From Desulfohalobiaceae bacterium (GTDB lineage: Bacteria; Desulfobacterota; Desulfovibrionia; Desulfovibrionales; Desulfothermaceae), in the NCBI GenBank assembly GCA_021737615.1, contig JAIPDR010000016.1, positions 1 through 34,112 on the forward strand: 34,112 bases of DNA, given 5' to 3'. The notes below the pieces were generated by a model. That model was given only the letters and a program-made list of their open reading frames with translations, was not told the origin of the DNA and made no database searches. Of the stretch, positions 8,070 to 16,473 are shown piece after piece. Made by a program: the position numbers and the translations under genes. Within the stretch, counting starts at the first letter, position 1. The number at the start of each line of letters is the position of its first letter.

Positions 8070-9053
8070 ATGCCCCTGCCATCGAAATCCCCGACTCTCG
8101 GCGTCGACCTCGGCGGTACGAAGATCCTGACGGCCCTGATCGACCACCACGGGGAGATGCTTGCCCGGGACCAGAGTCCTACCCCGGCGGAAAAAGGCCC
8201 TGAGGAGGTTATCCGGGCCATCCGGGAATCGGCCGGCCGCTGTTTCGATCAGGCCTGCCTGGATGCCTCCGCCATCGAGGCCGTGGGCATCGGCGCGCCC
8301 GGGCCATCCAACCCCGAGAGCGGTGTTCTGTTTACCTCGCCCCATTTGCCCGGGTGGCGGGATGTGCCCCTGGTCGGCCTGCTCGAAAAGAAATTCAAGA
8401 AGAGGGCTTTTCTCATCAATGACGCCAATGCCGCGGTCTTGGCTGAACTGAACTTCGGCGCCGCCCAGGGGCTCAGCCAGGTCATCTACCTGACGATCAG
8501 CACCGGCATCGGCGGCGGGATTATCATCGGCGGCAGGCTTTACACCGGAGCCATCGGATGCGCCGCCGAACTGGGCCATATGACCATCAACGACCAGGGA
8601 CCCCGCTGCAACTGCGGAAACTACGGCTGCCTGGAAGCCCTGGCTTCAGGAACCTCCCTGGCCCGGGAAGGCCGGCGAAGAATCCGGGAAGGCGTACAGA
8701 CCGCTCTCCTCGAATGCGCCTCCGGAGATATCGAAAAGGTGGATGCCAGGACCATCCGGATCGCAGCCGAAAAAGGCGATGCCCTGGCCCGGGAACTCGT
8801 TGCCCGGGCCGGTTACTACCTCGGGGTGGGACTGGCCAACCTGCTGAACATATTCAATCCACAAATGATCATCATCGGCGGCGGGGTATCCAACATGGGA
8901 GAGATGCTCCTGGCCCCGGCCTATAAGACGGCCGGAGAAAGGGCCTATGAAGCCGCCTTCTCAATGGTGAAGTTCGCCGGGCCAAAGCTCGGGAAAAACT
9001 CGGGTGTCCTTGGAGCGGCGGCATATGCCCGGGAAATGATGCAAAAACACTGA
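8070..9053 (+). CDS. ROK-family sugar kinase (glucokinase-like)
   Basis: This 327-aa cytoplasmic enzyme is predicted to phosphorylate a hexose or N-acetylhexosamine with ATP. The N-terminal phosphate loop LGVDLGGTKI and the second site TISTGIGGGIIIGG are present. The ROK signature runs LGHMTINDQGP followed by CNCGNYGCLEA, with the His and three Cys of the structural zinc site. Asp in NDANAAVLAE is the expected catalytic base. FNPQMIIIGGGVS near residue 265 is the adenosine motif. The ATG at 8070 is chosen over an upstream frame start at 8004 because AAAAGGAG lies just ahead and the ROK fold begins at once. It is transcribed divergently from the DUF4197 operon. No sugar transporter or regulator is adjacent, so the substrate is open. 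Confidence 0.9.
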   Translation: MPLPSKSPTLGVDLGGTKILTALIDHHGEMLARDQSPTPAEKGPEEVIRAIRESAGRCFDQACLDASAIEAVGIGAPGPSNPESGVLFTSPHLPGWRDVPLVGLLEKKFKKRAFLINDANAAVLAELNFGAAQGLSQVIYLTISTGIGGGIIIGGRLYTGAIGCAAELGHMTINDQGPRCNCGNYGCLEALASGTSLAREGRRRIREGVQTALLECASGDIEKVDARTIRIAAEKGDALARELVARAGYYLGVGLANLLNIFNPQMIIIGGGVSNMGEMLLAPAYKTAGERAYEAAFSMVKFAGPKLGKNSGVLGAAAYAREMMQKH

Positions 9054-9214
9054 GAATCGATTACGCGGCTCCGCCTCCCTGCTTACCCTTTTCCGGGAAA
9101 TCCGGCCTGCGGGCGGGACCGTTAAGGCAATGCCTTCAAGCTGAATACTCTTTTTCTTCTATTCTGAAACATCCCCAAGTGTATCATTTTCAAATTTAAA
9201 TCCTCAAAAGGGAT

Positions 9215-10036
9215 TCATAGGCCCGCCGGCCTGCTGCACTGGGGAATCCGGTTTTGTTGCCTGGCCCGGCGGTAGAGCTCCATGGCCTCGGGCATCCTGC
9301 CCTGCAGAGTCTGAATCCTGGAGTGTTCCGAGGGATGGGTGGACAAAAATTCCGGGGGCTTGCCCCCTCCGGAGCGGGCCATGTTCTGCCAGAGATCAAT
9401 GCTCGCCCTCGGGTCGAATCCGGCCCTGGCCATGTAGTCAAGGCCCAGGACGTCGGCCTCTGCCTCCTGCGAGCGGCTGAAGGGGAGCAGGATGCCGACC
9501 TGGCTGCCCAATCCGAGCAGGGCCATGATCTCTCTGCTGCCCCCGCCCCCCTGCCCGCCGAGGAATGCGCCGACCACCCGCAGCCCGGCCTGGGTGGTGT
9601 ATTGGGTCGAAAGGCGGGCATTGGGATGTTCGGCCGTGACATGGGCGATCTCGTGTCCGACCACGGCCGCAAGCTGGTCCTTGGTCTCGGCAACCTTTAA
9701 CAGCCCTTTGTAGATACCGATGTAACCGCCGGGCAGGGCAAAGGCATTGACCTCGTCCTTGTCAAAAACAGTCACCTTCCACTCGGTCCTGGCGACCGAA
9801 CCCGGCAGGGAAGCCGTGACCGCGCCGACCACACAGCTCACATACCTGTTCACGTCCCGGTCCTTTTCTTCCGGGACCTCCTGGACCATCTTCCGGTAGG
9901 AGACCTGCCCCATCTCGTTCAGCTGCTGCGAGGAGAAGAGCTGGAGCTGGCTCCGGCCCGTGGGCGAAGTGGCACAGGCCGCGACAAGGACAAGGCTGAA
10001 CAAAAAGGCGGCGACACCGAGCAATCTCTTTTTCAT
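9215..10036 (-). CDS. M48-family metallopeptidase lipoprotein (LoiP/YggG-like)
   Basis: This 273-aa predicted periplasmic protease is anchored by lipid. The signal peptide ends in the lipobox LVAAC with lipidated Cys21. The zinc motif VVGHEIAHVTAEH places His128, Glu129 and His132, and the third ligand is the Glu in SQEAEADVLGLDYMARAG. DEVNAFALPGGYIGIYKG is the usual M48C segment ahead of the motif. A C-terminal STHPSEHSRIQTLQ completes the fold. Members help outer-membrane quality control with BepA-type activity. The gene is alone. Its ribosome site is weak (GGGGGT). About 480 bp of repeat-filled sequence lies upstream. Confidence 0.92.
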   Translation of the reverse strand: MKKRLLGVAAFLFSLVLVAACATSPTGRSQLQLFSSQQLNEMGQVSYRKMVQEVPEEKDRDVNRYVSCVVGAVTASLPGSVARTEWKVTVFDKDEVNAFALPGGYIGIYKGLLKVAETKDQLAAVVGHEIAHVTAEHPNARLSTQYTTQAGLRVVGAFLGGQGGGGSREIMALLGLGSQVGILLPFSRSQEAEADVLGLDYMARAGFDPRASIDLWQNMARSGGGKPPEFLSTHPSEHSRIQTLQGRMPEAMELYRRARQQNRIPQCSRPAGL

Positions 10037-10084
10037 GCGACCCCCAATCTTATCGAGAACAAAGGTACAACCCAGAAGGTTCCA

Positions 10085-10109
10085 GGTTCACGGTTCACAG
10101 TTCACGGTT
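10085..10109. repeat. Heptamer tandem repeat (GGTTCAC x3.5)
   Basis: GGTTCAC, GGTTCAC, AGTTCAC, then GGTT, a 7-bp period. A second heptamer array with another unit (TGAAACC) is at 33170-33190. Arrays like this are frequent between genes in sulfate-reducer genomes. Confidence 0.75.
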
Positions 10110-10161
10110 AAGAAAAAGAAAAAAGCCTTTGGGAACTAATTAGTTTCTGAACGAAAACAGT

Positions 10162-10281
10162 GATTGGTCGTAAACTTGCCCAGATACGAGGAACAAAAAA
10201 TTTTGAAACCGCAGTGTATTTCAATACATGAGGATTTCAAAATTTTGCAGTGACGAAGTAGACGGGTGAGTTTCCAACCAA
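10162..10281. repeat. Long imperfect palindrome, about 120 bp
   Basis: The centre is a near-perfect stem: AAAATTTTGAAA near 10198-10208 pairs with TTTCAAAATTTT near 10235-10246, and GTGTATT pairs with AATACAT about a 2-nt tip (10214-10229). Outer arms also pair imperfectly: TAAACTTGCCCAGATACGAG (10171-10190) against the stretch at 10254-10274 carrying CGAAGTAGACGGGTGAGTTT. It has no coding frame. It could be a structured RNA, a REP-like element or a MITE. Confidence 0.7.
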
Positions 10282-10335
10282 ATATTGATAATGGCACAGA
10301 TGCGATCAGACAACAAGGGGGATGAATTGGGTATA

Positions 10336-10434
10336 GGGATCCCCCATGAACGAGTCATAGAAAACCGAGTGCCGGAAGCGTTTAAGCGCAAGAGAGCCCT
10401 GTGACCGGTTCTCTATTTTGCATGAAGTTTCACA
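10336..10434. repeat. Repeat family A left-arm copy followed by half of a family B hairpin
   Basis: 10336-10412 is the reverse complement of window positions about 13-87 with roughly six mismatches. It is followed at once by CATGAAGTTTCACA (10421-10434), the 3' half of the family B hairpin. The remaining parts of 10037-10520 hold the two repeats listed above and no supported gene. Confidence 0.75.
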
Positions 10435-10520
10435 AAAGGCCTGCCAGCGGCAAATCTGACAATAGAGTGGTTGCAGTCCAGTCCGGGCTGAGTTATAGCC
10501 GGCACTGAGGAGGGAAGCAT

Positions 10521-12188
10521 ATGCAGGAAAAGAACACCGGGTTTCTGGAAAACCTCTATCTGGGTCGACCCCGGAAGGACCTGCTGCGGGCTGGTCCGCC
10601 TGGAATCGACTCGCACAGGGTCGAGGCCTTGTTTGAAAAGTACCTGGAGGTCACAAAAGAGTACCCCCCGCAAGCCTTGGAACGGGAACACCGGGTCCCG
10701 GAGGAGCTGCTCCAGGCTTTGGCCCGGATCGGCATCTTCGGCATGACCATCCCCAGGCAATACAACGGCCTGGGGTTCTCCCTGTCCGAATACCTGATGA
10801 TGGTCGAAAAAATCGCCGCCACCGACATGGCCCTGGTCCTTGTACCTCTGGCTCATCTGTCCATCGGCGTCAAAGGGATACTCCTTTTCGGATCAAAAGA
10901 GCAGAAAGAACGCTTTCTTCCCGGGGCCGCTTCAGGATCGCTCATATTCGCCTTTGCCCTGACCGAACCCGGCATCGGCTCCGATGCCAAAAACATCCAG
11001 ACCACTGCCCGGCCGAGTGAAGACGGAGGCTCCTACCTGCTCAACGGGACCAAGACCTATATCACCAATGCCAACTACGCCCGGGCGATCACGGTCTTTG
11101 CCCGGGTGGGCGGGCCGGAGTCCGAAAAAATGGCCGGATTCATCGTGGAAAAAGACCGGGAAGGACTCAGTGTGGGCCGGGATATGCCCAAGATGGGCCT
11201 TCATGCCAGCTCCACGGCCATGATCAGATTAAAGGACGTCCAGGTGCCCGCAGAAAACCTGCTGGGCACAGAAGGCGACGGCTTCAAGATGGCCATGACC
11301 ATCCTCAATTACGGACGTCTGGGCCTCGGGGCGGCCTCTGCCGGACTCATGGAACGCTCCCGCCGGGACATGGGCCGGCGGGCTGCCTCCAGAAAGCAGT
11401 TCGGGCGTCCCATCAAGGCATTTGAGCTCGTTCAGGAAAAGATGGTCAGGGCCCGGGTCCATGCCTTTGCCTCCCGGGCCATGAACCGGTTTGCGGCCTG
11501 GATTCTTGAAAAACATCCCCTGGCCGACTGCGCCCTGGAGACCTCTCACGCCAAGCTGTACGGCACGACCCGCTGCTGGGATACCCTGTACGAGGCCCTG
11601 CAGACGGCCGGCGGATCCGGATACCTGACGACCCTGCCCTATGAAAAGCGGCTCAGAGACTTCCGGGTGACCACCATTTTCGAAGGAACGACCGAGATCC
11701 ATTCCCTATACCCGCCTTTGAAACTGGCCAGGGAAATGAGCCGGGACCTGAAAAACAGGCCGGCGGCCTCCAGGATTCTGGCCCTGGCCGGGCTCAGATA
11801 CCGCCGCGCCCTCAAGGGAATCAGGGCTGATCATCCCCTCTTGACCCGGGCCCTGGCTGTCGCCGGAAAGAGTGAAATTCTCCTTCGAAGGCATCTGAGC
11901 AGCGCCCTTTTTCGATACCAGGATAAGATCAGCGAGGAGCAATTCCTGTTGCGCCGCATGACCGAACTCAGCCTGTCCCTCTACTGGCTGCTGGCCGCAG
12001 TAGCCTTTCTGCGCGGCAGTTTCAAGGACGGCGACTACCCCCGGGAGATGCTCCTTAATCTGGAGTATCTGATCGAGGAAGCCCGCGAATGCCAGCAGGC
12101 CGGCAAAAAAACCCGGCTAAGCCCCAAGGAACGGGTGCATCGGAAAATCATGCGCAGCGGCCTGCAGCATGGCCCGACCGGGAAATAA
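10521..12188 (+). CDS. Acyl-CoA dehydrogenase family protein with C-terminal extension
   Basis: This 555-aa FAD enzyme is predicted to introduce an alpha-beta double bond into an acyl-CoA in fatty acid or branched-chain breakdown. The three ACAD domains are in order: N-terminal helical (about 25-140), the middle beta domain with the FAD/substrate signature ALTEPGIGSDAKNI and YLLNGTKTYITNA, and the C-terminal helical domain with GRLGLGAASAGLM and RKQFGRPI. TTIFEGTTEIH gives the family's catalytic Glu position. After about residue 400 there is a helical extension of some 150 residues, as in the larger very-long-chain type enzymes. The start has AGGAGGG upstream. The ATP-grasp gene follows 16 nt behind. 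No electron-transfer flavoprotein gene is nearby. Confidence 0.9.
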   Translation: MQEKNTGFLENLYLGRPRKDLLRAGPPGIDSHRVEALFEKYLEVTKEYPPQALEREHRVPEELLQALARIGIFGMTIPRQYNGLGFSLSEYLMMVEKIAATDMALVLVPLAHLSIGVKGILLFGSKEQKERFLPGAASGSLIFAFALTEPGIGSDAKNIQTTARPSEDGGSYLLNGTKTYITNANYARAITVFARVGGPESEKMAGFIVEKDREGLSVGRDMPKMGLHASSTAMIRLKDVQVPAENLLGTEGDGFKMAMTILNYGRLGLGAASAGLMERSRRDMGRRAASRKQFGRPIKAFELVQEKMVRARVHAFASRAMNRFAAWILEKHPLADCALETSHAKLYGTTRCWDTLYEALQTAGGSGYLTTLPYEKRLRDFRVTTIFEGTTEIHSLYPPLKLAREMSRDLKNRPAASRILALAGLRYRRALKGIRADHPLLTRALAVAGKSEILLRRHLSSALFRYQDKISEEQFLLRRMTELSLSLYWLLAAVAFLRGSFKDGDYPREMLLNLEYLIEEARECQQAGKKTRLSPKERVHRKIMRSGLQHGPTGK

Positions 12189-12204
12189 GCAGCCCAGGCA
12201 GTGC

Positions 12205-13023
12205 ATGTCAGCAAAACCTTATTTCCTGTCTCTGAACCATCAGTTCACCCTGGATGAGAACTTGCCGGCTCTGGCCGCATTGGACGAGAGATCCCTGGAC
12301 CTGATCAAGAATGCAGCCGGCGTGCTCATGCCCAAATATTTCTCCCCGCTGCGCTACCAAAAAGTCCTCTCTCTGGCCAAAAACCATTTCCCGGATTTAC
12401 GGACCCGCTATGCCTGCCGGGGTAAGGCCGAACAGACCAGACTCCTTGAGCGCAACAACATTCCCCATCCCCGGACCGAAATCTTTGACAGCCCGGCTCA
12501 GGCCATAGACGCCGTCAGAACCCAGAGCATTCGCTTCGATTACCCTTTCGTGCTCAAGGGAGACAGAGGCGGCGGCGGGGCAACGGTTTTTTTGATCGAA
12601 TCATCCGAAGACCTCGAGGTCAGACTGGCTCAACTCCCGCAAGACCAGCCGGTTCTGCTTCAGGAACTGATCGATCACGGCGGCCTCGATCTCCGGGTGG
12701 TGCTCATGGGCCGGGGAGTCTGCAGCTACTTCCGGGTTGGGAACGGATCGTTTTACAACAATGTCTCCAAAGGGGCCAGGATCGAGCCGGACATTCATCC
12801 GGAAAAACAGCGGACCGGACAGAGCCTTGCCCTGGATCTGGCCCGAACGGCCAACATCGACCTGGCCGGCTTCGACATCCTCTTCCCGGCCCAGGGGCCG
12901 CCGCTGATGCTGGAGATCAATTTTCTCTTCGGCAAGAAGGGGCTCGGGGGGCTCAAGGGGTACAACCGCATGTACAGGCGGGCGGTCTATGACTGGATAA
13001 AGCGGGTCAAAAACGGATTATGA
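12205..13023 (+). CDS. RimK-like ATP-grasp protein
   Basis: This protein of about 272 aa has the ATP-grasp fold, which joins a carboxylate to an amine or thiol through an acyl-phosphate. Visible landmarks are an N-terminal pre-ATP-grasp segment, the lysine of YPFVLKGDRGGGGATV, the central LLQELIDHGGLDLRVVLMG, and the metal-ligand stretch PPLMLEINFLFGKKG. The N-terminal RTRYACRGKAEQTRLL is typical of the RimK/glutathione-synthase branch. The start at 12205 follows the stop of the acyl-CoA dehydrogenase at 12188. An in-frame ATG at 12169 overlaps that gene and has no ribosome site, but cannot be excluded. The substrate is unknown. Close spacing suggests co-expression with the dehydrogenase. Confidence 0.82.
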   Translation: MSAKPYFLSLNHQFTLDENLPALAALDERSLDLIKNAAGVLMPKYFSPLRYQKVLSLAKNHFPDLRTRYACRGKAEQTRLLERNNIPHPRTEIFDSPAQAIDAVRTQSIRFDYPFVLKGDRGGGGATVFLIESSEDLEVRLAQLPQDQPVLLQELIDHGGLDLRVVLMGRGVCSYFRVGNGSFYNNVSKGARIEPDIHPEKQRTGQSLALDLARTANIDLAGFDILFPAQGPPLMLEINFLFGKKGLGGLKGYNRMYRRAVYDWIKRVKNGL

Positions 13024-13077
13024 ACTCGCAGAAGCGACTGCTTTCATTTTTTCTAGATGCTTATCCGCCAACTCGCC

Positions 13078-13881
13078 TCATTCCACCAGGAATCCGTACT
13101 CTACCGGTCTGCGGTCTTTTACGAGATGATTCCTGGACGTGATCATCTTGTCCCGGGCCTGGTCGAGGTCCAGGCCCTCAATCCCCACCTCGGGATCGGT
13201 TTCCGAGCCTCTGGCTAAGACCTCTCCCCTGGGGCCGGCTATCAGGGATTGTCCGGTAAAGGTCAGCTCTTTCTCGGACCCGATCCGGTTGGCGGTGACC
13301 ACAAAGACACGGCCGGTCATGGCATGGACCGGGATGGCCTGCTGGGCGAAACCGGGCAGGACGAGATTGGAGGGATGGCAGATGACGTCCGCTCCTTTCA
13401 GGGCCAGGATCCTCCAGACCTCAGGGAACATCCAGTCGAAACAGACCAGCAGCCCGACCGTGTATCCTCCGAGGTCAAAGACCGGCAGTCCCAAATTTCC
13501 CGGCTGAAAGAAGCTTTTTTCATTGAGAAACAGGTGCAGCTTGCGGTAGCGGCCGACATAGCCCTCCGGCCCCAGCAGAACGGCTGTATTGTACAGGCAA
13601 TCGCCCTCCAGCTCGTTGAACCCCGTGGCCAGGTAAAACCGGTGCTGCCTGCACTTGTCCTGCAGAAAGCGAAGGAAACGGCTGTCCTCGACCGGCTCGG
13701 CCGATTGCCGGGCCTCTTCCGGGTTCTGGAAATGATAGCCTGAATTGCACAGTTCGGGCAGGACCAAAAGATCTGCGGAGGCGGCCCGGTCCAGGAGCCG
13801 GTCCAGGTCCAGCATGGTCTGCTCCGGATCGTTGAAGGCCGGCCGGCACTGGATGTAGCCGACGGTCAGGGGAAATCCCAT
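13078..13881 (-). CDS. Nitrilase-superfamily carbon-nitrogen hydrolase
   Basis: This 267-aa cytoplasmic amidase is predicted to hydrolyse a carboxamide to acid and ammonia. The catalytic triad is present: Glu43 in LLVLPELCNSGY, Lys114 in GRYRKLHLF, and Cys147 in GLLVCFDWMFPE. The family's strand GADVICHPSNLV follows. An open frame runs back to 14100, but the start is taken at 13881 because AGGGAG lies seven bases ahead and the fold begins directly (PLTVGYIQ). A second in-frame ATG at 13902 is possible. It follows the GNAT gene by 40 nt on the same strand, so the pair is likely an operon. Substrate unknown; omega-amidase or deaminated-glutathione amidase types would fit. Confidence 0.87.
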   Translation of the reverse strand: MGFPLTVGYIQCRPAFNDPEQTMLDLDRLLDRAASADLLVLPELCNSGYHFQNPEEARQSAEPVEDSRFLRFLQDKCRQHRFYLATGFNELEGDCLYNTAVLLGPEGYVGRYRKLHLFLNEKSFFQPGNLGLPVFDLGGYTVGLLVCFDWMFPEVWRILALKGADVICHPSNLVLPGFAQQAIPVHAMTGRVFVVTANRIGSEKELTFTGQSLIAGPRGEVLARGSETDPEVGIEGLDLDQARDKMITSRNHLVKDRRPVEYGFLVE

Positions 13882-13921
13882 GTTTGCGCTCCCTTGTGTC
13901 ATAATCTCAGGCCTGACAACT

Positions 13922-14413
13922 TCATAGCAGCAGCTCAAAGTGCTGTTCATTGACCTGCCTGCCCCATCCCCGGCCCTGATATTGTTCTTTGAGCTTGAAT
14001 CCGGCTTTCTCGTAAAGGTGCCTGGCCGCCTGCAAGCCCTCGAAGGTCCAGAGATAGACCCGACCGTAGCCCATATTTTTGCAAAAAGCCATGGCTTCAT
14101 CCAGGAGGCGGTTTCCGAGACCCTGCCCCTGGAGGGCAGCGGAGACGATAAACCAGCGCAGATGAGCCCCCTGCTCCCGGGCCTGGACTCCGTCTATGGC
14201 GATGGAACCTTCGAGCCGCCCGTTTCGGTCGGCGATCCAGAACCCGTCTCGTCCCTCGTCGTAGCGGTCCATGAACTCAGACAGGTCCCGGGCGACCTTG
14301 CCTTCGAAGAAGAGCCCGAAGTTCCAGTTTTGGTGGTAGTAGCGGCCGTGCAACTCGACGACCCGGCCGATGGCCCCGGGGCGGTATCCTTTCCGGATGT
14401 ATGGCTTTGACAT
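13922..14413 (-). CDS. GNAT-family N-acetyltransferase
   Basis: This 163-aa protein has the acetyl-CoA pyrophosphate-binding motif A in SAALQGQGLGNRLL (about 103-116) and the motif B region GYGRVYLWTFEGLQAARHLYEKAGF that follows. N-terminal IRKGYRPGAIGRVVELHGRYY is the usual first strand and helix. It is predicted to acetylate a small amine or a protein N-terminus or lysine. The start has GAGAGGTGAATTCAG just upstream. It leads an operon with the nitrilase-family gene at 13078-13881, divergent from the flavoprotein at 14689. The intervening 14414-14688 holds no supported gene and presumably both promoters. Confidence 0.87.
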   Translation of the reverse strand: MSKPYIRKGYRPGAIGRVVELHGRYYHQNWNFGLFFEGKVARDLSEFMDRYDEGRDGFWIADRNGRLEGSIAIDGVQAREQGAHLRWFIVSAALQGQGLGNRLLDEAMAFCKNMGYGRVYLWTFEGLQAARHLYEKAGFKLKEQYQGRGWGRQVNEQHFELLL

Positions 14414-14688
14414 CTGAATTCACCTCTCGGGATCAGTCTGACCTTGCGTCCCCGCCTGACATGGTCTCCTTTCCGTCAGCCGTCATCCGAAGCTTCCCCC
14501 CTTGGATCCGTTGTCAGCCCTTGCCTTTTCCCGGGTTCCATGTTTTCCTCGGTCCAGGCCGGAGAATAAGTAACAGATCCCCCGGTCCGGCAAAGGATTT
14601 GATCATGCGCAGAGACTATTCTGCCATATATGACCGCAAACTCAAATCCAAAAAAAAGCCAAGCCATTTTTAGCAAGGAGGAGTACCA

Positions 14689-16311
14689 ATGCGCTGTCTG
14701 TCCACTGATCTAGCCGTGGTCGGGTCCGGAATCGCCGGACTCTACGCCGCGATCCTCTGCCGGCGGGCCGGACTGGAGGTCACGCTCTGCTCCAAATCCA
14801 GGCCGGGCAGGGGGAGTTGCTCCGCTCTCAGTCAGGGCCATTTCAGAAGCAGCGCCGAACACTTTCCCCGGTCCGAGCACAGACAACTGACCCTGGAAGC
14901 AGGCCAGGGCCTGAATCTCGAATGGATGGTGGATATCCTGGTTGACCGTGCCCGGGAGGACGTCTTGTCTTTGAACGACCTTGGCGTCCAGCTCAGGCAA
15001 AGGACCCGCGGTCTTGAGTCCATGCCGCAAAGAATCGGCCTCGAGGGCCTGAGCATTACCAGGCCCCTGGCTGACCTGGCCCAATCGGAAGGGGTTCAAT
15101 TCCTCTCCCCCTTCTTCGCCTGGCGGATCGTGGAGCTTCAGGGAAGGGCGGCCGGAATCTGCGGCTTTCTCCCTTCCGAGACCGAACCGACCCTGGTCCT
15201 GGCCAAAGGGGTGATCCTGGCAGCCGGCGGCGCCGGGGCCTTGTACGAATGGACCGACAACCCCCAGGGGCTGAGCGGCGACGGCTACGTCCTGGCCTAC
15301 CAGGCCGGATTGCCCCTCATGGACATGGAGTTCGTGCAGTTCTTTCCGCTGACCCTGGCCGCTTCATCCAGGACTGGCCGCCTGGTTCCGCCTGTGGTCG
15401 CGGAAGTCGGAACCCTGGTCAATGCCGGGCATGAGGATCTGACAGCCAAATACAACATCACACGGCGGCCCGTGGCTGTGGCAGCCAGAGATCAGCTCAG
15501 CCTGGCCATGGCCAGAGAAATCCGGGCCGGACAGGATATCGAGGGGGCCTTGAAATTGGAAATCCCTGATGACGACCGGATCTGGCAGCAGGCCGGACAG
15601 GCCTTCGGCCTCGGGGACCTGAACCGGATCAAGGCCTGGGTTGACCGGCTCTGCCTGGGAAAGGGCCATCTCCTGGTCCGGCCCGCAGCCCATTTCGTTA
15701 TGGGCGGCCTGATCATCGATGCCCAGGCTCAAACCGGGATCGAGGGCCTTTTTGCAGCCGGAGAAATCGTGGGCGGCCTGCACGGCGCCAATCGATACGG
15801 GGGAAACGCCCTGACCGAGACCGTGGTCTTTGCCGGAATCGCCGCCGACCGGGCCGTTTTGTACCTGAAAGAACAAAAAGGCCCCTGGCCGAAGGACAAG
15901 GCGGTCCTGGGCTGGCTAAAAACCGGGGGGCCGGCCTGGAGCCGCGGCCAAAGCGATGCCCCGCAGACCGGGCCACGCTTGTCTGAAATCAGGCGCAGTC
16001 TCCAGGACCTGATGTGGGATCAGGCCGGCCTGATCCGATCCGAAGAGTCCCTGGCCCTGGCCGAAACCGAGCTGGGAAGGCTCAGAAAGAGCCTGGACCG
16101 GGTCCGGGTCGGCCCCGAGAACTGCATCCCCTATCTCGAGGGCCAGAACAGGCTCCTGGCCTCGGAAATGATTGTCAAGGCGGCCAGGATGCGTCGGGAG
16201 AGCCGGGGGGCGCACTATCGCACCGATTATCCGCAGACCGATCCCGCCTGGACCCGGCACATCATCATCCAAAAGTCCAGCCGGGGCATGCAGCTGAAAC
16301 TGCTGGACTAA
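14689..16311 (+). CDS. FAD flavoprotein of the NadB/SdhA/FrdA superfamily
   Basis: A 540-aa FAD enzyme. The Rossmann motif VVGSGIAGLYAAI sits at the N-terminus. The active-site His of HFVMGGLIID and the FAD signature GLFAAGEIVGGLHGANRYGGN, followed by ALTETVVF, are diagnostic of the succinate dehydrogenase/fumarate reductase/L-aspartate oxidase group. Near the C-terminus, SRGAHYRTDYP carries the flavin-site Arg/His. It has the expected length for NadB. The surrounding genes give no NadA/NadC cluster and no FrdB/SdhC subunits, so it could be L-aspartate oxidase or a stand-alone fumarate-reductase-like dehydrogenase. The AAGGAGGAG ribosome site strongly supports the start. Confidence 0.85.
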   Translation: MRCLSTDLAVVGSGIAGLYAAILCRRAGLEVTLCSKSRPGRGSCSALSQGHFRSSAEHFPRSEHRQLTLEAGQGLNLEWMVDILVDRAREDVLSLNDLGVQLRQRTRGLESMPQRIGLEGLSITRPLADLAQSEGVQFLSPFFAWRIVELQGRAAGICGFLPSETEPTLVLAKGVILAAGGAGALYEWTDNPQGLSGDGYVLAYQAGLPLMDMEFVQFFPLTLAASSRTGRLVPPVVAEVGTLVNAGHEDLTAKYNITRRPVAVAARDQLSLAMAREIRAGQDIEGALKLEIPDDDRIWQQAGQAFGLGDLNRIKAWVDRLCLGKGHLLVRPAAHFVMGGLIIDAQAQTGIEGLFAAGEIVGGLHGANRYGGNALTETVVFAGIAADRAVLYLKEQKGPWPKDKAVLGWLKTGGPAWSRGQSDAPQTGPRLSEIRRSLQDLMWDQAGLIRSEESLALAETELGRLRKSLDRVRVGPENCIPYLEGQNRLLASEMIVKAARMRRESRGAHYRTDYPQTDPAWTRHIIIQKSSRGMQLKLLD

Positions 16312-16377
16312 GGACAGTAAAAGACACCTGTCGTATATTTTCGGGTCTAACGCGGCCAGTTTGATTAATAAAATGAT

Positions 16378-16459
16378 ACTCCAAATTGAATCACTGGCAC
16401 CTTCTTTTCGAACCGGACAACAGGGTTCTCTTGCGCGACCTCGCTTACTGTGCTGGAGT
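16378..16459. repeat. Repeat family A right-arm copy (inverted)
   Basis: 16391-16447, read on the minus strand, repeats positions 228-283 of the window (AAGCGAGGTCGCGCAAGAGA core) with about three mismatches. ACTCCA at 16379 and TGGAGT at 16454 flank it as a short inverted pair. It sits in the gap between the flavoprotein and the end of the SbcC-like gene. No T-tract argues against a terminator. Confidence 0.75.
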
Positions 16460-16473
16460 TTCAGACGAATTTC

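Noticed and set aside
10037-10520. CRISPR array
   Set aside because: The repeats here are of several types, inverted rather than evenly spaced direct repeats, and no Cas genes are in the window.
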